A DNA stretch of 64,000 nucleotides, taken from NCBI GenBank assembly GCA_934047225.1, contig OW204001.1, positions 7,920,201-7,984,200 of the forward strand. Direction: 5' to 3'. Positions 1-10,735 of the stretch are shown piece after piece. The position numbers and the translations under genes were made by a program. The notes beneath the pieces were generated by a model. It was not told where the DNA came from. It searched no databases and saw only the letters and a list, made by a program, of their open reading frames with translations. Within the stretch, counting starts at the first letter, position 1, and each line of letters opens with the position of its first letter. Source of the stretch: Ypsolopha sequella. Lineage: Eukaryota; Arthropoda; Insecta; Lepidoptera; Ypsolophidae.

Positions 1-250
1 ATAAGTTGAAGTGGCAGTGAACTGGCCATATTTTTCGCCGACTTGATAACCGTTGGGGCCGTAAGGCATTAGAATGGAGACCACGTACAGCAAAGCGTAG
101 CGTAGGCCGTCCTTGTGCCCGCTAGACTGACGATCTGAAGGACGTTGCGGGTGGCGGCTGGATGAGGATGACTGAGAGCCGCCAAGAGTGGCGTAATATT
201 GGGGAGGCCTATGTCCAGCAGTGGACGAATATGGGCTGATGGATGGATGG
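1..250 (+). pseudogene. RTE-type LINE 3' end (C-terminal RT fragment), cut by window start
   Basis: Read in one frame, this encodes the C-terminus typical of RTE-clade retrotransposon proteins, including TGHIFRR, DNRWGRKALEWRPRT and a terminal EAYVQQWTNMG. Two in-frame stops (at WQ*TGH and CAR*TDD) show it is dead. It ends in a GATG tandem tail, as RTE elements usually do. Related 3' ends lie at 32918-33119 and around 52200-52562. Confidence 0.8.
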
Positions 251-305
251 CTTACAGAGAAATGGAGATAATATACAAACACAAAAACAGTATGATAATA
301 AAGCC

Positions 306-454
306 GATTCTGAAGGCTATAATTTGATAGTGCTGTCAAAACATAATATTTTCCAAAGTAATTTGAGTTCTGTTCCTCACCATTAAAGACTATTTTCTAG
401 TCAAGAATATTTAGTTTTGACAGCACTAAAACTAAAATTAATGCCTTCAGAATC
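306..454. mobile_element. Short inverted-repeat MITE
   Basis: GATTCTGAAGGC on the left is mirrored by GCCTTCAGAATC on the right. Inside, GTGCTGTCAAAAC faces GTTTTGACAGCAC. There is no ORF. A decayed relative is at 34981-35130. Confidence 0.65.
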
Positions 455-597
455 TGCTTCAGAATCCAGTTAAAATATAAGTAAAAATATAAGTCGTTAC
501 ATACGTAGCTACCAATATTGTACAGTTGTAAGTGAAAGAAAATAAAAGCACCTAATAAAATGAAAAAAAAATTGCCTAATACTAATATGTATTGAAT

Positions 598-786
598 AAC
601 ATTATATCATTGCAGTATAGAAACACAGAAAGAAAAGTAAAGCTGAATGTGAGGAGCTCTGAACCGGGATTCGACCCGGGATCTCTCTCACCGGGCGATT
701 GCTCTACCAACTGAGCTATCCAGGTCTCTACACAACTCGTGATTTACTTTTCTTTCTGCGTTTCTATACTGCAATTATATAATGTT
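598..786 (-). mobile_element. Foldback element with a tRNA-like core
   Basis: Two arms of about 43 bp (598-640 and 742-786) are inverted copies with about two mismatches. Between them, on the minus strand, is a tRNA-like unit. It has an A-box-like TAGCTCAGTTGG, a B-box-like GGTCGAATCCC with one base missing from the T loop, and a CCGGG/CCCGG T stem. The acceptor stem pairs poorly, so this is a tRNA-derived repeat, not a working tRNA gene. The same plan recurs at 18071-18284. Confidence 0.7.
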
Positions 787-1357
787 TATTTATATCTCCT
801 TGCGATGGATAAATCACCAAGTGTTCAAACATAGAAATCTATTTCTATCATAATATGTATTGAGATAAATTAAATAAAAAACACAAATCCTTGTAGCCCA
901 ACCAATTAAATTATATTAATTTTATTTTATTTAAAGTATTTTATACCGATATACTCACTCATTAGCTAGGGAACAAACAAATTTACCTTTATCCCTACAA
1001 GCTCAAGCCTTGGGCGTCATTAGGGCGGGGCTCCTCTCTGGGCGGAGATATCTAAACGAGCTCTTATTGTGCTGTGAAGAAGCAGATGATGACTCCAATT
1101 TTGAGTTTATTAATTTCATTGGGCGGGGAAATGAGAGCAGGTGGAGTTTGCCATAGTCTAAACTGTGCCGTAAACATTCTACATAGATTGGCGTGCAGGG
1201 TGCAATAAGAAAAAAAACTGACAATAAAAGTAACACGAATTCAGGATTTTGTCGTGTAGTGTAGATGTTAGTAACTCCAAAAGAATAAAACGATAATTAA
1301 TTTTAGAATACACTTTATAATTTTTTTTTATTGCGACTGGCTGTAGTTTCAATGAGA
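787..1357. other. Unassigned AT-rich stretch
   Basis: No convincing gene. A slightly GC-richer patch at about 1005-1185 has only short open frames without recognisable domains. Confidence 0.5.
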
Positions 1358-1365
1358 GTCCAGCA

Positions 1366-2251
1366 TAGGGATGGACGATATACATCGATATATTAGTAAC
1401 ACTCGATGTTTTTGATACGATTCATCGAACTATTCGATGTATCATTAGACCCTCGATATATTTGACGTATCAATGTTTTTAATACGATGTATCGAAAATG
1501 TATTAAATTTTGTTGCCCCGATTGATCGAGATATTTGAACAATCAAGAGAATCGACAAACATACTATACTTCGTCATCGCGCATCGCTACTCGAAGAGCT
1601 GCATTGCATGCCATGTGTCCATTGAACGCAATTCCTGGCTCAAAAGCACTAGTATCCAGATTACGTAACGTAATACCTAACAAAAAAAAAACAGACAGCC
1701 AGCTGGTATATTAATTGAACGTTGAATTGTTTAATCTTTATTATATTGAAACATTGACTGGATAAATTAGATAATTAATTTGTATTTTCCAAAGTGGATA
1801 GTATTAAACTGTTTCGAAGAGTTACATTTTTTATTTGTTTAGCTAAAACAAGTGCCGTTGACGCAAACTGAATAACTTGAATCTTAAAACCTATCCTATC
1901 AAACCTATAAATTTTTATTAGATACCTATATAATAAAAATTTATCATTTCACGAAACTTTTCGCACAATTTAAACATTTAATAAAAACATTATGTTTGTT
2001 TTTCATTTGTTGACAAATTAACTAGATATTTACTTCATTAACATAAACTGCATTTTCTGTCTTTGCTTAATCAGATGTTCAGAACTACTGTGCAGGTATA
2101 AAAAATGAAAAATTCAGAATAGCCTGATCGTGTATCGTAAAAATCTTGATGTAGTGAAAACATCGGTGTTTTTTTTTTTTCGATGTATCGTTAAACAACG
2201 ATGCCATAGCTCGATGCATTACATCGATGTTTTTTTTAATGTCCATCCCTA
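1366..2251. mobile_element. Non-autonomous hAT-type element with 8-bp target duplication
   Basis: The 886-bp element starts TAGGGATGGAC and ends GTCCATCCCTA. It is flanked by identical 8-bp copies of GTCCAGCA (1358-1365 and 2252-2259). An 8-bp duplication with TAGGG-type termini is the hallmark of the hAT superfamily. The subterminal regions carry many CATCGAT/ATCGATG repeats, probably transposase-binding-like repeats. No transposase frame remains. Confidence 0.88.
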
Positions 2252-2259
2252 GTCCAGCA

Positions 2260-3159
2260 TCACCCCCATATAGCGCTCATTAGTGGTGAAAAGTGGCGCA
2301 CCGTTTTTTTTCCCGATATAGCATGCCATAATGTAATATGCATCATATTCAAAGCATGCCTATTCCCTAACTAAACATCATCAACATCCTAATCCTCTAA
2401 ACTTATTTGATAATTACAATACCTGAAGATATTGCCCAAATATTGAAATTGAATTTAAAGCATTATTTTCATACAATAACCTTTGAACAAAATAAAAACC
2501 TCTTCAACAAAAGCCCCTATTTACCGTAACTCATATTATAAATGTGTAAAACCATTTAAATACCGAAGTATCAATAGATGAATGTTTCTTTGTGTATGGT
2601 GAACCATGTTGGTTGTGACGACGCGCGCACATTTAATTTTCAAATGTTTCAACAAATAAAATCACTTCTTTCTGCACTCAAAATTTCACCTTAAATCAAG
2701 TATCCAAGATTAAAAATCCAATCATCTCTGTATATGATTGAAATCCACATTAGCATCGCCAAAACAGTCTTAAAATATAGGCTCAGAAGGTAGATTTTTC
2801 GTTTTAGTGATATCTTTATGAGTCATTTTAAATAGTAAGATTTGAGAAGGCTTTCATGGGCAGCTAAAGGTATCTGTATTGTCGATAATCATTGAAGCAA
2901 ACACTTGTTATTTTAAGAGATCATCCATCCATAAAGCTTCGCTTTTGGGCGCGGCATCAATGGGGTGTATAAATGTATTATTTATAGGACACTTTTAAGG
3001 CACATACGAGAGCTTTGAGGCCAATGAATAGGTTTGGAGTCCGCGTGAATTGTTATACTGGTAGATGGTTATCTGTGAATGGTATATCATCAGTCCGCAA
3101 CACTTACTTCTTGACAGTTTACAGCAATATGTATATTGGTTTATTATTTTAGGTGTTTT
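2260..3159. other. Unassigned AT-rich stretch
   Basis: No gene or clear repeat recognised on either strand. Confidence 0.5.
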
Positions 3160-3600
3160 GGTTACAGTTGGTTACAGTCTATCAAACTGTGGAACTCCCT
3201 TTCTCACACTATCAGGGATAGCCCTTCCATTGGTGTATTCAAAAGGAAAATAAAAGAGCACTATCTTCGACAACCTATCCTGTAGGTGTATGTTTATATA
3301 TAATTTATTGCGTGTTTATTTACTGAATATGTATTGTTATATTTATTTATTAGGCATGTAAATTTCATATAGTTTGTTATTATTTTTAACTAATTAGGTA
3401 TCTACTATTAATTTAATCTTGTTTCTGTATAAGTATTATCGTGCACAATATGAATATCTTATTTATTTCAAATATCCTTATCACCCTTGGTTTGCTGGAA
3501 GAAATCTCATTATTGAGATAAGCACGCCATTGTACATAACTTTTATTATATAATTTAGAATTAAGTTTTCTGTGTGCAACAAGAATAAACATATTAAACA
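3160..3600 (+). pseudogene. Jockey-like LINE 3' end
   Basis: The frame around 3176-3294 reads KLWNSLSHTIRDSPSIGVFK followed by RKIKEHYLRQPIL and a stop. This is the usual C-terminal tail of jockey-like RT proteins (LWNSLP...FK+K+K). An AT-rich 3' UTR follows with a CTGGAAGAAATCTC...GAGATAAG motif and a terminal AATAAAC near 3585. Nothing upstream of about 3160 can be joined to it. Confidence 0.6.
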
Positions 3601-5009
3601 GTTTCTAGAAAGATTTCAGTTGTAGAGGATGGGACCCAAATTTGTTATTGTGGTAATCTTATGAATTATACGAAGGAAATTTTAATTATATAATCTTTTA
3701 TACATTCTTCTGTGGCAAAAAGTCAACCGATTCAAAATATTAATAGACGAACCGATTTTTTCCAAAAACCTTATTAGGCTATTTGTTATTTATTAATGTC
3801 ATTGTCACGATTCGGACAAAAAACATCTCCTCGGGGAGTAAAAAACAACTAACAATATACTGACACTAATCTTTTAGGGGGAACAAAATTCTTTGTCAAA
3901 CGAAAAAGGGTCTGATTCTATTACCAAGTAACCATTAAATAAATTCAGGCCACAGTTTTTATTACAAAAAAGGATTTTTAAAAAAACGTCGACCGCTTTT
4001 AAATATTTGTGCACGTACCTATAGCTTCCGGCTATTTCGAGTGGGTTATGCTAAAAAATGTAAAATTTTAAACCATATTTTCCTTTCAAATAACCGGGGA
4101 ATAAAAACTTATGATTTATGAGTTAGATCAGACTACCATCAGAGAATTGTATGAAACTTCTTGTGAGCATTTCGGAAGATCAATGTCAAGCATAAAATTC
4201 AAGAGTGTAAAACCTACTTAAGGCGATATGCAAAAAAAAATACGAGTGTTTCTTTTCCGTGTATTTCATGAAATACACGAAAAATTATAAAATCAGTTTC
4301 TGGTATATGCATTTTGACTATATAGTCTAGGGTTTTGAAATTGGAAAACATGTTTGGGTACATTTTCCTCGATAGAAATAATTGTTGAAATGAGGTCTTC
4401 AAACACACTTTTTCTCCTCGTTTGACGAACAGAAACCATATACAGAACTCAAACATATTTTATTAGGCGTGTTTTAACAATATCTAGAGATATGATATTT
4501 AAAATTTTGCTAGCTATTTTGTTTTTTTTTTAATAAAAATATAAAACCAACGTTTTTCCCTTTTGCCCTTAAAGAGGGGCGCAATTTTTCGGTTGGAGTG
4601 ACAGTGACAAAAATAAAATTCGCATTGCCTCTTAATAAATTATGTTTACCGCACATTGTTAATGTTCAACATAAAAGACAGGAAAGGTCATCAATTTATC
4701 AAGGGTTCTTATAGTGTACTTACATCCTTGTCTTATGTACTATGATGAGGGGTAGGTCTGCTCTGACCCACGAATTTGGAATAGCAAAGCACTGAAAGTT
4801 AAAAGGCCAACTTTAAATTAGATGGCCGTGTGAAAATAGTGGAAGTAAAAAGTTTATCATTAAAATTTCAAACCGGAATAGAAGAGTTTGTAAGACTAGA
4901 TTGATATATCAATCTATATCTGGTTTATTCGTCCAAGATCTATATTATCAATATATATGATATCAATCATTGAATAAATAATATTTTAAGCCTTTTCTTT
5001 GGCCTTTTA
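3601..5009. other. Unassigned AT-rich stretch
   Basis: No gene recognised. Frames are short and compositionally biased. Confidence 0.5.
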
Positions 5010-6870
5010 TTGTTTTAGATAGATATTTCGGCCAACTCCCCGAGTAGCATTTTACTCCATTTAAGAGTACACATTTAGTTCCCAGGTGTACTTGAAGCAT
5101 TATTACAGTTCACTCGTGATGTATAAGCTGCATTATTGCGATTAATAACACCTATACCTGTCTAAGGGACTTATAGAAGTGCAGGGTTATACTTTTAAAC
5201 GATTGTTGGTGTTATAATACTCTAACAACTATCCTTTAGTCAGCCGTCTGACTAAGAGCATTATAGGAGAGTAAAGATACGGCAACCGCTGTTTAACGGC
5301 TTACTTGTACGATGTTATAGAGCTAGCATTTTAATAGAACACACGTGGTCATTTATAAAGCCAAAGGCTGTTATGTTTACTTGTTTTAGACTGTTATACA
5401 GCTAGTAGCTGTAGTAGGACTTGTTTGTGATCATTAAAATAACCTTTTTTTTCTATCTGTACAGAAGTGTTTAAATGGCTCGCATGTGCACTGTAGGCTG
5501 TTAAAAGGACTATATGTGTTGTCCATTAACATCAATAGCAGTTTATTTGTCCACAAGTACTACTCTTATTTGCTGTAAGCTGAACATGAATGTGATATTC
5601 TATTACACTTATCCCACTGTGTATCTCACACGAAAACAAAAAGTGATTTTTGTTAGTTTGTTACAAAATTTGTATTTTAGGTACTCATACTTGACTTAGT
5701 ACCTGGGCTAGGCGATTTAACGGACAATAATTATTATTGCGGATCTCTATAAAGTTTTTGTATATTGAAAGAATTAAACGATGATACACAATTGACCTGA
5801 ACTATATCTTAGAGCTGTACATAAGTTCACATTAGAATAAATTTATAGACATTGGCTCTGTAGTGGTACAAATGTGGGACTTCATATAGACAACAGCATT
5901 CTAACAGAACACATGTGAACCTATATACGCTCACCGCATTAAAATTGGAGTTATAACAGTTCACATAGCCGTATTTCATTTCCACCATTTTGTTCTACGT
6001 AACCTAAAATATTTACCAAATAAATCTCCAAAATTATCATGCAAATTTATCACAAAATACGCAGATAGAGCGATTGAGGTTTGGTTTCATTTCACCTTAG
6101 TATAATTATAATACCAATATAATATCAAAAACTGAAAATTGTAGATTTTCTCTCAGCCAGTTTTAAATATTTTAAAATGAATATCGCGTTTTTTCAGAGG
6201 CGCGTGAATATTTTAGCTGTAAATATATATACATTTCACGATAAGGTTGCATTCCCATGGCATTAACATTATTAAGTATTACCACGTGTTATCATAAATT
6301 TTTATCCTTGATCAGCCGGAGTTAATGTTTCTGATGGCACACACAAAACCACACCAATGAGGAAATTAATAATAAAATAAAGAAATAATAGGACACAATT
6401 GAATTTGAGGTAGCACTGGAGTAATTTTGTCGGATATTATAACTGTGAAGGCTGTGTATTTAGCCACTTGTTACTCTTTATTACACTCATGTACGTTGTA
6501 TGGTTCACACTGCGTCCCATATAGTGCCATAAGTCAGCCTTAAGACCGATGGTACTACTTAAACTGCTATTATAATGCTATTATACTGCTAATGTACAGC
6601 CATAGTGAACTTAAGGCTGTCTAATTTGTGCCCAAACTGGTTCTATAAGAGCATTATAGCAAGCTATACAGCTCTTATACAGCTGACTTACACAGCTTGT
6701 GGAGTACATGTGAACGATTAGACATCTTATATAGAACCCCGAATGCTACTTGGGTCGTGGCCGTTGTCAGTCGAATAATTTTTATTTACTTATTTGCCTG
6801 ACGACGGCCACAAGTTGGCCGAAATACATTTCGAAACCAATTAATACTTTTTTATTTGTATATTTTAATC
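5010..6870. repeat. Inverted-dimer hairpin repeat, interrupted by the 5039-6754 insertion
   Basis: The sequence left of the insertion (ATATTTCGGCCAACTC) joined to that on its right (GTGGCCGTTGTCAG) gives the reverse complement of CTGACGACGGCCACAAGTTG and onward at about 6798-6827, with two or three mismatches. The host was therefore a palindrome of two facing copies. Each copy has CTGAnnA, a GGCC-type stem and GAAA. Relatives are at 18831-19022 and 28950-29085. Confidence 0.65.
5039..6754. mobile_element. 1.7-kb non-autonomous element with CCCRAGTAGCA termini
   Basis: It starts CCCGAGTAGCAT (5039-5050) and ends ATGCTACTTGGG (6743-6754), inverted repeats with one mismatch. The dinucleotide TC flanks both ends. 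Inside are several copies of a motif like AACAGTTCAC / CACATGTGAAC (near 5103, 5326, 5907, 5955 and 6705), which look like subterminal binding repeats. No transposase frame is present. A second element with the same termini is at 53469-56478. I cannot assign the superfamily. Confidence 0.7.
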
Positions 6871-6892
6871 TAGAATATCAGTCATATTGTAT

Positions 6893-7000
6893 GACTAAAT
6901 GCGAAAGAGGTGTGTCTGGATCGTAGCAGATGGAAATCTGTAGTCTCTGTCTACCTCACTGGGAGACAGGCGTGAGTATATGTATGTATGTATATATGTC
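6893..7000 (+). pseudogene. LINE C-terminal end (VCLDRSRWKSVVS type) with TATG tail
   Basis: One frame reads AKEVCLDRSRWKSVVSVYL, then TGRQA and a stop. This is the end of a lepidopteran non-LTR protein also seen at 18640-18735 (minus), 18745-19390 (plus) and 24860-25149 (minus). A TATG-type tandem tail follows. Confidence 0.6.
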
Positions 7001-8354
7001 CTCGACTTTTGAAAATAATTTTCAAATATAGAAAATAAAAAACAATTTAAAACAAAAAAAATTTTTGCTCCACGTTTCCACCCTCAAAAGCACCGCTCTT
7101 AAATATACAACATTTACAAAGTAGTAAACTGCACAATCTGCAGAAGTGCGAAATTTCACAAATCCTTACAATATTATAGGTTCATTAGAACACTACTGTT
7201 AATGTAGTGGTAATTATTGCAATGGGATGCGAAATGCAGTAGCAAAAACTAAGCAAACACGCACCGGGTACTTACGTTTATTATATTATTACTTTTAGAT
7301 CGGAGAGTGGATACAGGCAGTTGCATAGTATCACTAATCATTTTCGTCTGTCACCGACTTCCGTAGATTTTGTGGTAGTCTCTGGAAATACTAATTAACG
7401 CCTCGCGTTTTGTCACTCTCCCCGTTTCTGGCCGATTGCGCTGCACCCTAGGTTTGATTTAAACTAGTAGGTTTTTTTTTCTAATTGGAAGGAATTAAGA
7501 GCATTGTCGGTAAAAAATACGTTCTCACTCTCGCATGTATGGCATAGACAGAGACACGACGACTTTTCGGCTCGCGCGCCCGTTGATAGAGCAGTTTTAA
7601 AATATTAATGTCAAATTAACGACAATATATATTTTAAATATTTTTTAATTTACATGTTTATAAGGATAAGTAGTTTCATACAAAAATATATTAAGAAACT
7701 TTGATAAAAAATTATCTACTATATAAAAAACAGTGATGAACTTGGCCAAAAATATTGTTTTTACGTCGTTTTGTTTCTTTATTTTAGTGAAAAACATGAA
7801 TTAAATTTAAGTTTCTAATTTGTTCATCAACAATAACATTATCTTTCCGACATCCACGTTTTTATCCATGATCCATTGTTTATTCATAATTTCATGTAAA
7901 AATTCAGTCTACCCGTAAAATCTCAATAATACGACTACAAAATAAGTTTGTATTTTTATAAATAATATATTTTTTTATTTTTGTACCCTATTCATTCACT
8001 AACAATATAAATATATTTTTATTGCGATTTTAAAATAAGTTTACAGTAAATTATTGCCATTTACGAGTAATTTAACCTGAAAAACGAGCGATTTAGTTAC
8101 CGTTTTTTACCGACAACGCTAGATACGAGTATATTAACATATTATGTCATACTTTCTTATAGAGGTTTTCCTTTTTTCTCAATAAACTAAATCTGCTTTT
8201 AAAAGTCGCAAGCTATTTATTAAAAGTAATTAGCTGGTAGGGTAGGATGACTTACCTGCCTGTTGATTAAAATGTTTGACATCCATTCAATATATAATAA
8301 ATTAAATTATTTTGTATGGCTGTACTTAGGTACATATTTTTTAATATTGTTTTT
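7001..8354. other. Unassigned AT-rich stretch
   Basis: No gene or defined repeat recognised. Confidence 0.5.
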
Positions 8355-8455
8355 TTTTTATATGTGATTGTATAAATTTTTGACATCTAATATATCTAAT
8401 TCTATTGACATGTACTGAAACTGATGAATAAAATGATTATGATTATGATTGGTAT
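8355..8455 (+). repeat. LINE 3' terminus with TGATTA tandem tail
   Basis: AATAAAATGATTATGATTAT at the right end is a polyadenylation-like signal followed by a short tandem tail, the usual end of lepidopteran LINEs. No coding part is joined to it. Confidence 0.5.
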
Positions 8456-9934
8456 TTTCGATGTAGTAGTTAGTCGGTTTACATTTTTGCGTTAGTTTCC
8501 TAATTGCTACGGAAATAATTGATCTGTGATTAAATTTTCCTAACATCACTAATTGTATTTATTTTTAAGTGTGCAGCATTGAGAGACCAATCGTCATCAT
8601 ATAATCCTTATTTATTCTTTTAAAAACCCCTGAAACCTACAAAGCAGAAATGCACGCATTCACCGCCACGTAGGTCTTTCATCAAATATTAAAAGGAACC
8701 CATTGAAATCCTTGTCTAACTATTGAACCCTGCTACATATAACACCGACACCACCGAAAAGTATTATGTTATTCCTCAAGATTCTGTAATTCTGCAAAAA
8801 CCGACAAAAGGGGTTCGAAAAGCTGTAAAAACAATCCCAATGAAAGGCTGCCGAAAACTCGAACAGCCTTTTATATACAGAGACAGTTTTATAAACTAAA
8901 AACCAGCCTTAATGCATTGACTTACGTATCAGGATAACTTAAAATAAGTGCATCAAAATGCTGGCTGAATGTAATCCTTTTCAAAGCTCGCCGCCGCCTA
9001 TACGCGATCTATTTTCAAAACAGAAGGAACTCCTTTTCGGTACCAATTTGCCGCCCGAATTAATCTATTGGTTCCTTTTTTGAAAAATCGAATTTGTTTT
9101 TATGTTTTTTTTTTTACGAAATAACAGAATGATCGACAAATAAATAGAAAACAATCCATAGAAACAACGTTTTTGCGCAATCGTGTTTCTAAGAGTTTAC
9201 GGCACTATAGTGCTAAAGAGGCGGCAAAACGTCTTTTACAACATTTAAAGTGACTTTGTGGATTTATCTATAAATTAAATGAACTGTCAGATTGTCAATT
9301 CTTTCTATTCCATTTTCAAGTTGTCTAACCGTGGCTGGTTAAACCGTGTCCTTAGAATCTTGGCCACTATATCTCAGTTATAAAGGAAGAAAAAAATATC
9401 TGTCTAACACCATTTTATAATCTGCCAAAAAGCACCCATAAAATGCCTACGAAACTTTATACCTATCCAAAGAACTACATACACAATTCCGTCGCAATTC
9501 TTAACTCAGCCACGCCCCTGAATTCACCATAGAGCTACCAACAATCAGAAAGTACAGGAATTTCGCATCTGTTGGTTGATCTTCAATGCATTTCCTGTCC
9601 GGATTATTTCTGATATCTGCGATATCGATCTGCTGTAGGCTCGGGGTACGGAGCGTATTCAATTTGTCTTATAGAGTATTATATAATAGTTTTATTCGAA
9701 AGTGTACAAAACTTTTGTTTGGTCGCACCGTACCGCTTTTATTGAAACCTGGTGTTATTTTACCGGAGAACGGAAATTCGCGAGTGTTGAAAATGGGAAG
9801 ACTTTTCTGAAAATAGTTTTATTTTATCTTGAAATTGTATAGTTACTAATTTTTTTCAGCATTCACGTGTGAACTGCAGAAAAAGGTAGTTGCAAAAAAA
9901 AGTACATCTGAAAATTTGCTCAATAATAAAACGT
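8456..9934. other. Unassigned stretch
   Basis: No gene recognised. A GC-richer patch near 8985-9065 has no open frame of note. Confidence 0.5.
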
Positions 9935-10215
9935 GACTCGTACCCTGTCCGTCTGTCTGTCCGTCTGCCTGTCCGTTTGTCCGTCTGTCACCAGGCTGTA
10001 TCTCATGAACCGTGATTTTACACAGACTGAACACAGTTGAAATTTTAACAAATGATGTATTTCTGTTGCCGCTATAACAACAAGTACTAAAAAAACAGAA
10101 TAAAATAAATATTTAAGGGGGCTCCCATACAACAGACATGTTTTTTTTGGCCGTTTCTATAGATAATGGTACGGAACCCTGCGTGCGCGAGTCCGACTCG
10201 CACTTGGCCGGTTAT
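9935..10215 (+). repeat. GGTTCCGTA/TACGGAACCCT-type repeat, variant 2
   Basis: A CTGT/CCGT-rich end leads to TACGGAACCCTGCG, then the near-palindrome GCGAGTCCGACTCGC and ACTTGGCCGG. The minus-strand copy at 41043-41326 has the same order. Other family members are at 31602-32368, 38148-38630, 39575-39950 and 50149-51150. Confidence 0.75.
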
Positions 10216-10380
10216 TTCTTTTACCATGTTTTCTTCGCCATTTTTTTTAAAATCAATATATCTTATCTCTTTAAAAATAATGCTCTTACAGCAATATCTA
10301 AATTGTAAATGTTTTCCTTTTAACATTAACATATTTTTAATTTAAAATTCAATTAGAAATTTATGTGTTATTTTTTTATT

Positions 10381-10735
10381 TCACAGGTGGTAGAGCTGAT
10401 GCCGGGCTCGACTGTGGAGGTACCACCATCTTACTTGGAGACCCCCTCGAAGTAATTCGGGGGAGAGTAAGAGGACAGCTCACAAGCAAAAAACCAGGAG
10501 GCCTACCATGCCTGGGACCGATGGATGGCGGTATATCTATCCCTAACAGCCGGGCCTTATATGGAACAGACTGGTGACGGGCAGCGTCGTCACTGGTGCG
10601 AGGGTTCCGGCACCGCGCTCACCAACCCGCCTGCCCAGCGTGTGTGAGTATGGGCAATTCTTCCAGAATGACCGCCGGGAGTGGCAAAGTCCTGGAAAGG
10701 CTTATGTCCAGCAGTGGACGAACTAGGCTGATGGA
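10381..10735 (+). mobile_element. Non-autonomous retroelement with an RTE-like tail
   Basis: The last 70 bases (GGAGTGGCAAAGTCCTGGAA ... CCAGCAGTGGACGAACTAGG and a GATGGATGAT end) resemble the 3' end of the RTE copies here, but the upstream part is unrelated and non-coding. A minus-strand copy of the same family is at 43600-43795. This suggests a SINE-like element carried by RTE machinery. Confidence 0.6.

Noticed and set aside
656..728. Functional tRNA gene on the minus strand
   Set aside because: The T loop is one base short and the acceptor stem pairs poorly; it sits inside a foldback.
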